Part shown: positions 7,015 to 12,760 of the stretch, piece after piece
Layout of the letters: the number at the start of each line of letters is the position of its first letter
How positions within the stretch are numbered: the stretch's first letter is position 1
Assembly (NCBI GenBank): GCA_903921405.1
Contig: CAIXPV010000063.1
Location: 1-12,760 of the forward strand
Source: an uncultured Actinomycetes bacterium
GTDB taxonomy: Bacteria > Actinomycetota > Actinomycetes > Nanopelagicales > Nanopelagicaceae
Reading direction: 5' to 3'
Length of the DNA: 12,760 nt
The notes under the pieces: generated by a model
What the model was told of the DNA's origin: nothing
Databases searched by the model: none
What the model saw: only the letters and a program-made list of their open reading frames with translations
Translations under genes and position numbers: made by a program

Positions 7015-8251
7015 GGTCGACTCCTTCTTTGTTAGAGACATTAATTGAAGCTACTGCGCTTGGAAGCTGTGGCACAGCAAAACTTGGTTCAGCAGCGTCA
7101 TCGACAATTTCTTCAAGCTTTTTCTTTTTCGCATTTTCAAAACCAATATTGACCGCCATGATCAAGAAAACCACAGCAGATGCGAATGCGACCACAATGA
7201 TTCGTGGTGCGCCCTGTAGTGAAAGTACTCGAAGGGTTGCAACAACCAAGATCCACATAATTGAAACTGGGATTAAGACTTTCCAACCAAACTGCATGAA
7301 CTGGTCATAGCGAAGGCGTGGAAGTGTTCCTCGTAACCAGACAAATACAAAGAAAAATGCCAAGACCTTTGAGAAGAACCAGATTGCGGTGAACCAACCA
7401 CCGAGCCAGTTTTCAGTAAAGCCTAAGAATGGCGGTGCATGGTATCCACCAAGGAATAGCGTTGTAGCTAACGCTGAGACTGCAATGATGTTGACATATT
7501 CGGCCAAGAAGAAGAGCGCGAATTTAAGTGACGAGTACTCAGTATGGAATCCACCAACTAGTTCGCCTTCGGCTTCAGCTAAATCAAATGGTGCGCGGTT
7601 AGTTTCACCAACCATTGAGATTGCATAGATTGCAAACGATGGGAAGAGCACTACCCCGTACCACCATGATGTTTGAGCGGCCACGATGTCAGAAGTTGAC
7701 ATTGAGCCTGCATAGATAAATACCGCAACTAATGAAAGTCCCATTGCAATTTCGTATGAAATAACCTGTGCGCTGGAACGAAGTCCGCCCAGTAGTGGAT
7801 ATGTGGAACCAGATGACCAACCGGCCAAGATAATTCCGTAAACACCAACTGATGCAATAGCTAAGACGTAGAGAACACCTACTGGTAAATCAGTAAGTTG
7901 CATCGCTGTTTTATGTCCAAATAAAGTTACCGGTCCAGTTATTGGAATTACTGCGAAGGACATAAAGCAGGTTGTAGCACTAATAATCGGCGCTATAACG
8001 AAAACAATCTTGTCTGCCGCTGCCGGGATTAAATCCTCTTTTAAGGCCAGCTTTACGCCATCGGCCAAAGCTTGAATTAAACCAAAAGGTCCAACACGGT
8101 TAGGTCCTGGGCGTTGCTGCATGCGACCAACTAAGCGACGCTCGCCCCATACCGATAGAAGAGTCAGGACTACACAGAAAATAAAGACGAGCAAAGCCTT
8201 CACGGTGATTAACCAACCAGGATCTGCTCCAATTAGTTCTGCTGTTGTCAT
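7007..8251 (-). CDS. nuoH: NADH-quinone oxidoreductase subunit H, with extended C-terminus
   Basis: A 414 aa membrane subunit that forms the quinone chamber with NuoB and NuoD and the first proton channel. Diagnostic sequences are ERRLVGRMQQRPGPNRVGP (37-55) with LIQALADGVKLALKED (58-73), and the conserved loop GETNRAPFDLAEAEGELVGG (215-234) followed by FHTEYSSLKFALFFLAEY. WLRGTLPRLRYDQFMQFGWK lies near 306-324. Compared with the ~325 aa E. coli protein there is an extra hydrophobic segment at about 350-368, then a charged tail with AKKKKLEEIVDDAAEPSF; actinobacterial NuoH proteins are typically about this long. The ATG overlaps the nuoG stop as ATGA, with GGTGGTGA just upstream. Its last codons overlap nuoI. 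Confidence 0.98.
   Translation of the reverse strand: MTTAELIGADPGWLITVKALLVFIFCVVLTLLSVWGERRLVGRMQQRPGPNRVGPFGLIQALADGVKLALKEDLIPAAADKIVFVIAPIISATTCFMSFAVIPITGPVTLFGHKTAMQLTDLPVGVLYVLAIASVGVYGIILAGWSSGSTYPLLGGLRSSAQVISYEIAMGLSLVAVFIYAGSMSTSDIVAAQTSWWYGVVLFPSFAIYAISMVGETNRAPFDLAEAEGELVGGFHTEYSSLKFALFFLAEYVNIIAVSALATTLFLGGYHAPPFLGFTENWLGGWFTAIWFFSKVLAFFFVFVWLRGTLPRLRYDQFMQFGWKVLIPVSIMWILVVATLRVLSLQGAPRIIVVAFASAVVFLIMAVNIGFENAKKKKLEEIVDDAAEPSFAVPQLPSAVASINVSNKEGVDRG
7021..7026 (-). promoter_or_regulatory. Ribosome-binding site of nuoI, decides the GTG start
   Basis: AAGGAG, followed by a six-base spacer (TCGACC) and GTG at 7014. It sits inside the last codons of nuoH. It argues for the GTG over the upstream in-frame ATG at 7041, which has no purine-rich sequence before it. 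Confidence 0.8.
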
Positions 8252-10599
8252 ATCTTCACCACCGTAACTACTGCGCCGTGTGCAGCGCCTAGGTTTACAA
8301 GTAATTGAGATCCACGTGAATTACGTGGCGCCCAGATTGCATCATCATGAATATCTTCAACTAAGGCGCTCAGCGTTACTGAACCTATAGATGTTGAAAT
8401 CTTAAGTCGATCACCATCAACAACACTCAGGGTCGCTGCACGTTGTGGCGAAATCACTGCAACAGTTTGACGCGCAGTGCCAGCCAAATTCTCTTCGCCC
8501 TTTTGCAAAGTGCCAAGATCTAACAAACGACGCCATGAAGTAAGAATGAATTCATTCTCTTTAAGTGTCGCTGCTTTGCTTGCACTTGTGCTCTTCAATG
8601 TTGCTCGCGCACCGTCCCACGTACCAAGGGAGGCAATCTCTTTAGCTGCAGCCGTGACTGTGCCAAGATTTAATGATGTTCCCATCTCCTCGGCGATCAT
8701 TGAAAGGATTCGTAGATCACTGCGGTTGAGTGAATCATCTACTGCGGCATCAAAAGAACGTGCGCGACCTTCCCAATTCAAAAATGATCCGCTCTTTTCG
8801 GTGATTGCCGCTACCGGCAAAATAACATCTGCGCGCTGCGTAACTTCACTTGGAGCAATCTCAAGAGATACGACAAATGCCTTATCGAGTGCAGCTAATG
8901 CCGCGGCGCCGTTAATGCCATCGAGTGGATCGACTCCACCAACAAGCAATGCACCAATGTCTCCAGAATTTACGGCGCTGTAAATCTCATCATTTGTTCG
9001 GCCTACAGCAGCTGGAAGTGAAGGGGCGCCCCATAGTGCAGCGATATCCACGCGGGCTGAGGCATCTGCGACTGGACGACCACCTGGCAACAAGTTACCA
9101 ATGGCTCCAGCTTCAAGCGCGCCTCGTTCTCCGGCACGGCGAGGAATCCAAGCAATCTTTGCACTTGTTGAATCGGCAAGTGCGGCGACTGCAGTTAATA
9201 CTCCAGCACTCTCGGATGCGCGTTCGCCAACCAGAATTACTGACTTTGCCGTTAGTGGCAAACCAGCAACGGCGTTTGCTTCTTGACCCGGTGCAACCTT
9301 CACAAACTCGCCCTTAAGTTTTTCAACTCCAATTGAAAGCTTGCTTCCGATTGAGGTTACTTTCAGCGCGCGCTTGCGGAACTGCTTATTGAGTCGCAAG
9401 AAAACAATTGGTGACTCTTCTTCAGGCTCGAAACCAACCAACACAACATGGTCTGCGCGATCGATATCTAAGTAAGTAGTTTTCGATCCAACTACTCGGG
9501 CTGCTAGGAATTCGCGTTCTTCATCCGATGAAATGCGTGAACGGAAATCAATATCGTTTGTACTAAGTGCAACTCGTGCAAACTTACTGTAACCATAAGC
9601 ATCTTCATGTGTTGCACGTCCGCCGACCAATACTGCGGCGTGTGAAGCCTTTAATCCAGCGGCAGCTGCTGCCAATGCTTCTGGCCATGACGCCTGAACT
9701 AGCTCGCCATCGCTATTGCGAACTTGTGGATGAGCAAGACGATCAACTGCGGTGACATATTTAAAAGCCCAACGACCCTTATCGCAGTTCCACTCTTCAT
9801 TAACAGATGCATCTTCTCCTGCTAAACGACGAAGTGTTTTTCCACGACGGACATCGGTGCGCATGTCACAACCAGATGCGCAGTGCTCGCATGCAGATGG
9901 AGTTGAGACTAAATCAAATGGGCGTGCTCGGAATCGATATGAAGCTCCAGTTAACGCACCTACCGGGCAAATCTGAACGACGTTACCCGAGAAGTATGAA
10001 GTAAATGGCTGCTTCTCATAAATTCCTACTTGCTGCAGCGCTCCACGCTCATTAAGAGTAATGAATGGGTCGCTGGCAATTTGTTCTGAAAAACGAGTAC
10101 AACGCGCGCATAAAACACAGCGTTCGCGATCTAGCAAAACTTGGGATGAGATATTAATTGGCTTCTCAAATGTGCGCTTTACACCTTGAAAACGTGACTC
10201 GCTGTGGCCAGAGCTAAGAGCTTGATTTTGCAGTGGGCACTCGCCACCTTTATCGCACACTGGGCAATCAAGTGGGTGGTTAATCAGCAACAGCTCCATT
10301 ACGCCTTTTTGTGCTTTATCGGCAACGGCTGACGTTAGTTGAGTCTTCACAATCATTCCCGGCTCAACAGGAATCGTGCATGATGCTTGTGGCTTTGGAA
10401 AAGCTCGGCCGTTAATTTCAATATCAACTAGACATTGGCGACATGCACCAACTGGATCTAGCAATGGGTGGTCGCAAAAACGTGGGATCTGAATTCCAAG
10501 TTGTTCAGCTGCGCGAATAACTAATGTTCCTTTGGGAACGCTGACTTCAAAGCCATCAATCACAACAGTGATCATGTCTACGATTTCTGCAGTAGTCAC
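8248..10599 (-). CDS. nuoG: NADH-quinone oxidoreductase subunit G (Fe-S chain, molybdopterin-oxidoreductase fold)
   Basis: A 783 aa soluble subunit of the NADH-oxidising module. N-terminal plant-type ferredoxin domain: Cys42, 53, 56, 74 (N1b). Next is the His-Cys3 domain, His108, Cys112, 115, 121 (N5), then CVLCARC with Cys161, 164, 167 and Cys211 (N4). The molybdopterin-oxidoreductase-like region begins with Cys237, 240, 244 and 272 (CEHCASGC then NC), spaced as in N7. N7 is retained only in some lineages and is not thought to lie on the main electron path. The remaining ~500 residues are the degenerate molybdopterin-type domain, which binds no cofactor in the family, ending in a beta-rich C-terminal domain. 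The GTG start abuts the nuoF stop (TAAGTG) behind a G-rich stretch; an alternative ATG at 10575 (Met9) lies just before the first beta strand. The length fits actinobacterial NuoG, shorter than the ~908 aa E. coli protein. Confidence 0.97.
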   Translation of the reverse strand: MTTAEIVDMITVVIDGFEVSVPKGTLVIRAAEQLGIQIPRFCDHPLLDPVGACRQCLVDIEINGRAFPKPQASCTIPVEPGMIVKTQLTSAVADKAQKGVMELLLINHPLDCPVCDKGGECPLQNQALSSGHSESRFQGVKRTFEKPINISSQVLLDRERCVLCARCTRFSEQIASDPFITLNERGALQQVGIYEKQPFTSYFSGNVVQICPVGALTGASYRFRARPFDLVSTPSACEHCASGCDMRTDVRRGKTLRRLAGEDASVNEEWNCDKGRWAFKYVTAVDRLAHPQVRNSDGELVQASWPEALAAAAAGLKASHAAVLVGGRATHEDAYGYSKFARVALSTNDIDFRSRISSDEEREFLAARVVGSKTTYLDIDRADHVVLVGFEPEEESPIVFLRLNKQFRKRALKVTSIGSKLSIGVEKLKGEFVKVAPGQEANAVAGLPLTAKSVILVGERASESAGVLTAVAALADSTSAKIAWIPRRAGERGALEAGAIGNLLPGGRPVADASARVDIAALWGAPSLPAAVGRTNDEIYSAVNSGDIGALLVGGVDPLDGINGAAALAALDKAFVVSLEIAPSEVTQRADVILPVAAITEKSGSFLNWEGRARSFDAAVDDSLNRSDLRILSMIAEEMGTSLNLGTVTAAAKEIASLGTWDGARATLKSTSASKAATLKENEFILTSWRRLLDLGTLQKGEENLAGTARQTVAVISPQRAATLSVVDGDRLKISTSIGSVTLSALVEDIHDDAIWAPRNSRGSQLLVNLGAAHGAVVTVVKI
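8256..8263 (-). promoter_or_regulatory. Likely ribosome-binding site of nuoH
   Basis: GGTGGTGA, one mismatch from GGAGGTGA (the complement of the usual bacterial 16S 3' end), ending four bases before the nuoH ATG and lying in the last codons of nuoG. Confidence 0.55.
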
Positions 10600-11880
10600 T
10601 TATGCACCCGCCCCAACAAATAGAGTTGATGCAACTGGATCAAATGGGCAGCCGCCTTGAGTTATATGTGCAATATATTCATCGCGGAAATATTTAATCG
10701 ATGAAGTAATAGGGCTTGTTGCTCCATCACCAAGTGCACAAAATGATCGACCTAAAATATTGTCGCAAAGATCAAGCAACTTAGCTAAATCTGCTTCATT
10801 ACCCTTACCGGCCTCTAGGTCGCGCAGGATTTGTACTAACCACCAAGTGCCTTCACGGCATGGTGTGCACTTACCGCAGGATTCGTGCTTATAAAACTCA
10901 GTCCAGCGTAAAACGGCACGGACTATGCATGTTGTCTCATCAAATATTTGCAACGCTTTAGTTCCAAGCATCGATCCTGCAGCTGCTACGCCTTCATAAT
11001 CAAGCGGTGTATCCAAATGGTCCTGTGTAAATATTGGAGTAGAAGATCCGCCAGGTGTCCAGAATTTCAATGTATGACCTGTGCGGATTCCACCTGCAAG
11101 TTCTAGAATTTCGCGCAACGTTATTCCCAGTGGGGCTTCAAATTGGCCCGGGTTATTAACGTGGCCAGATAGTGAATATAACGTTGCTCCCTTGCTCTTT
11201 TCAGTTCCCATCGATTGGTACCAATCGGCGCCATTATTGATAATCGCTGGAACTGCAGAGATGGATTCAACGTTATTGACCACTGTTGGCCGCGCATACA
11301 AACCTGCAATAGCCGGAAATGGTGGGCGCAGACGTGGTTGACCGCGGAAGCCTTCGAGTGAATCAAGCAACGCAGTTTCTTCGCCGCAAATATAAGCTCC
11401 GGCACCAACGTGTAAAACTAAATCGATTCCATTTCCTAAGTGCCCAGCTTTGTAGGCATCTTCAATTGCTTGATTAAGGCGACGCACAATATGTGTAACT
11501 TCTCCGCGGATATAAATAAATCCATTCTTTGCACGAATCGCATGGCAGGCAATAATGCAGCCTTCAATCAGAACGTGTGGGTTTGCCATAAGCAGCGGCA
11601 TATCTTTACACGTTCCTGGTTCAGATTCATCGGCGTTTACAACTAAGTAGTGATCCTTGTTATCGCCCTGCGGAATAAATCCCCACTTCATGCCAGTTGG
11701 GAATCCGGCGCCACCGCGACCACGTAAACCTGAATCCTTCACTAATTGAATAACGGCATCTGGATCCATTGCTAAAGCTTTTTGTGAGGCCTTGTATCCA
11801 CCATTGCGCGTGTAAGCCTCGATTGTAAATGAGTCTTTTTCATCCCAATGCGCAGAAAGAATCGGCGTTAACTTAGACAT
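10600..11880 (-). CDS. nuoF: NADH-quinone oxidoreductase subunit F (NADH and FMN binding)
   Basis: A 426 aa soluble flavoprotein that oxidises NADH and passes electrons through FMN to cluster N3. Motifs: GLRGRGGAGFPTGMKW at 51-66 (glycine-rich nucleotide site), NADESEPGTCKD at 82-93, and GAGAYICGEETALLDSLEG at 159-177 (FMN/NADH site). N3 ligands are Cys335, 338 and 341 in ESCGKCTPCREG, plus Cys381 in SFCALGDGA. The position after CKD is Met rather than the Arg seen in E. coli, within the variation I recall for actinobacteria. The ATG overlaps the nuoE stop (TAATG), with AGAGGG six bases upstream. It is co-translated with nuoE and nuoG, its physical partners. Confidence 0.98.
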   Translation of the reverse strand: MSKLTPILSAHWDEKDSFTIEAYTRNGGYKASQKALAMDPDAVIQLVKDSGLRGRGGAGFPTGMKWGFIPQGDNKDHYLVVNADESEPGTCKDMPLLMANPHVLIEGCIIACHAIRAKNGFIYIRGEVTHIVRRLNQAIEDAYKAGHLGNGIDLVLHVGAGAYICGEETALLDSLEGFRGQPRLRPPFPAIAGLYARPTVVNNVESISAVPAIINNGADWYQSMGTEKSKGATLYSLSGHVNNPGQFEAPLGITLREILELAGGIRTGHTLKFWTPGGSSTPIFTQDHLDTPLDYEGVAAAGSMLGTKALQIFDETTCIVRAVLRWTEFYKHESCGKCTPCREGTWWLVQILRDLEAGKGNEADLAKLLDLCDNILGRSFCALGDGATSPITSSIKYFRDEYIAHITQGGCPFDPVASTLFVGAGA

Positions 11881-12506
11881 TACTTGCCCTCTTTCGAAAT
11901 TCTTAATCCAAGTAAAGATGCTTCGCCAGCTTGAACGCCTTCATGTGCTTTGCCATCATTTAATCCGGCCAGAACTGCAGAGGCTTCTTTCCATGTCACT
12001 AACGAATTAGGACCACGAGTGGGAGGCTTTGGATTTCCCTGACGCATTGAATCCACTAAATCTTTTGCTGACTGGACGCTTTGATTGTCATAGAACTCCC
12101 AGTTAGCCATCACCACTGGCGCATAATCACATGCGGCGTTGCACTCAATATGTTCGAGTGAGACTTTGCCATCGGCGGTTACTCCATCATTGTCCAGACC
12201 TAAATGCTCTTTTAAGCCCGCGAGTATGGCGTCTCCGCCCATGACTGCACAGAGAGTATTGGTGCAAACACCGACGTGATATTCACCAACTGGCTTGCGC
12301 TTGTACTGTGTGTAAAAAGTTGCCACGGCAGAGACTTCAGCGGTTTCTAGCGCCAGTAGCTGTGCAATTAATTCAATACCCTCGCCATCGACATAACCGA
12401 CTCGTGATTGCACAAAGTGCAGCAGCGGCATAATCGCCGAACGTGAGCGTGGGTAACGTTTGATGATTGAATCCATTGTTGCTAGATCTTGAGTTGAATA
12501 AGCCAT
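11880..12506 (-). CDS. nuoE: NADH-quinone oxidoreductase subunit E ([2Fe-2S] thioredoxin-like)
   Basis: A 208 aa soluble subunit carrying cluster N1a, close to FMN in NuoF. A helical N-terminal region (about 1-70, with RSAIMPLLHFVQSRVGYV) precedes a thioredoxin-like domain. The four ligands are Cys81 and Cys86 in CTNTLC and Cys122 and Cys126 in ECNAACDYAP, the standard Cx4C...Cx3C pattern. The C-terminal ~50 residues, with PPTRGPNSLVTW and a low-complexity end, are longer than in E. coli (166 aa) and compare better with actinobacterial NuoE. The ATG overlaps the nuoD stop (TAATG). GGGAGG is present, but at a long 12-base spacing, fixed by the conserved NuoD C-terminus that encodes it. Confidence 0.98.
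   Translation of the reverse strand: MAYSTQDLATMDSIIKRYPRSRSAIMPLLHFVQSRVGYVDGEGIELIAQLLALETAEVSAVATFYTQYKRKPVGEYHVGVCTNTLCAVMGGDAILAGLKEHLGLDNDGVTADGKVSLEHIECNAACDYAPVVMANWEFYDNQSVQSAKDLVDSMRQGNPKPPTRGPNSLVTWKEASAVLAGLNDGKAHEGVQAGEASLLGLRISKEGK
11887..11892 (-). promoter_or_regulatory. Ribosome-binding site of nuoF
   Basis: AGAGGG six bases before the nuoF ATG, formed by the final Glu-Gly-Lys codons of nuoE; the junction reads GAGGGCAAGTAATG. Confidence 0.7.
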
Positions 12507-12760
12507 TAGCGGTCAACGCCTCCCATAACAGGATCGATAGATGCAACAGCACCGATGATGTCTGCAACCATGCTGCCTTCGCACATTGCAGAAGTTGATT
12601 GCAAATTATTGAAAGATGGTTCGCGGAAGTGAACTCGGAATGGACGAGTTCCGCCATCGGATACAACGTGTGCGCCGAGTTCTCCACGTGGAGATTCAAT
12701 TGCTGTGTACACCTGGCCTGCAGGAACACGGAAACCTTCAGTAACTAATTTAAAGTGATG
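12506..12760 (-). CDS. nuoD: NADH-quinone oxidoreductase subunit D, C-terminal 84 residues (cut by right window edge)
   Basis: The frame enters from the right edge and is in phase from the first base read. The 84 residues present begin HHFKLVTEGFRVPAGQVY, continue with ESPRGELGAHVVSDGGTRPFR, and end in the near-invariant DPVMGGVDR. This is the C-terminal end of the 49-kDa-type subunit, homologous to [NiFe]-hydrogenase large subunits, which forms the quinone head-group site with NuoB and NuoH. An internal GTG at 12712 is not a start, since conserved NuoD sequence continues upstream of it. The codons for the final MGG provide the only Shine-Dalgarno-like sequence before nuoE. Confidence 0.97.
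   Translation of the reverse strand, partial: HHFKLVTEGFRVPAGQVYTAIESPRGELGAHVVSDGGTRPFRVHFREPSFNNLQSTSAMCEGSMVADIIGAVASIDPVMGGVDR
12519..12524 (-). promoter_or_regulatory. Possible ribosome-binding site of nuoE with long spacing
   Basis: GGGAGG within the codons for Met-Gly-Gly near the NuoD C-terminus, 12 bases before the nuoE ATG. The spacing is longer than usual, so coupling to nuoD termination may matter more than this site. Confidence 0.45.

Larger units (their letters stand above)
1..12760 (-). other. nuo operon interior, effectively without intergenic DNA
   Basis: All twelve genes read in the same direction. Junctions in order of transcription: nuoD/E TAATG (1-base overlap), nuoE/F TAATG, nuoF/G TAAGTG (abutting), nuoG/H ATGA (4-base overlap), nuoH/I GTGGCTGA (8-base overlap with the preferred start), nuoI/J ATGA, nuoJ/K TAAATG (abutting), nuoK/L a 2-base gap, nuoL/M TAATG, nuoM/N TAATG, nuoN/prenyl synthase TAATG. 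There is no room for a promoter or terminator between genes, so a single transcript started upstream of the window is the simplest reading. Internal promoters inside coding sequence cannot be excluded. Confidence 0.9.

Noticed and set aside
8477..8983. Open frame of 168 codons on the plus strand
   Set aside because: It lies wholly antisense to nuoG, has no ribosome-binding site or recognisable domain, and its Ser/Ala/Arg-rich composition mirrors the complementary codons. Other plus-strand open frames, such as 3260-3577 and 8925-9317, are shadows for the same reasons.
11121..11408. Minus-strand open frame of 95 codons inside nuoF
   Set aside because: It is a +1/+2 frame shadow of nuoF, whose FMN and N3 motifs run unbroken through the region.
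12373..12729. Minus-strand open frame of 118 codons spanning the nuoD/nuoE junction
   Set aside because: It is out of frame with both nuoD and nuoE, whose conserved motifs account for the sequence, and its own translation resembles nothing known.
1..12760. A novel system, defence island, mobile element or CRISPR hidden in the window
   Set aside because: Every base except two belongs to a recognised complex I gene or the polyprenyl synthase; there are no direct-repeat arrays, transposase motifs, tRNA-like segments or compositional shifts that I can see.

Overview
This window is the inside of one gene-dense operon on the minus strand. It encodes the proton-pumping NADH:quinone oxidoreductase (respiratory complex I, Nuo). 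Read in the direction of transcription, from high to low coordinates, it holds the 3' end of nuoD, then complete nuoE, F, G, H, I, J, K, L, M and N, then the 5' part of a trans-long-chain polyprenyl diphosphate synthase that runs off the left edge. nuoA, B, C and most of nuoD should lie beyond the right edge.

The organism is most likely an actinobacterium with a streamlined genome. The evidence is: (i) NuoH and NuoJ carry long C-terminal tails typical of actinobacterial homologues (414 and 263 aa, against about 325 and 184 in E. coli); (ii) NuoN has an acidic loop ending in TEVYPL, and NuoM has the VLDKVGTFG motif, both of which I associate with mycobacterial and streptomycete proteins; (iii) nuoN is followed directly by a polyprenyl diphosphate synthase, a common actinobacterial order; (iv) base composition is only about 45-47% GC (hand count on a few lines), low for the phylum; (v) there is essentially no intergenic DNA. 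Together these suggest freshwater Nanopelagicales (acI) or a relative. That placement is inference; no rRNA or marker gene is present.

Layout: 12760-12506 nuoD end (quinone-site subunit of the connecting module). 12506-8248 nuoE-F-G, the NADH-oxidising module with FMN and clusters N1a, N3, N1b, N4, N5 and N7. 8251-6403 nuoH (quinone chamber) and nuoI (clusters N6a and N6b). 6406-398 nuoJ-K-L-M-N, the membrane arm with the antiporter-like proton channels. 398-1 polyprenyl synthase, which probably makes the menaquinone side chain. Electrons pass from NADH through FMN and the Fe-S chain to quinone at the NuoD/NuoB/NuoH junction and drive pumping in NuoH, J, K, L, M and N. The last gene probably contributes to synthesis of the quinone that accepts them.

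All ligands for eight of the nine usual Fe-S clusters can be read (N2 is in NuoB, outside the window), and the main proton-channel Glu and Lys residues are present, so the complex looks functional. All eleven gene junctions overlap, abut or are separated by 2 bp, and several ribosome-binding sites lie in the last codons of the preceding gene. No promoter, terminator, RNA gene, repeat array, CRISPR or mobile element was seen, and no gene-free stretch exceeds 2 bp. I found no undescribed system; the points worth a second look concern translational coupling and start-site choice.
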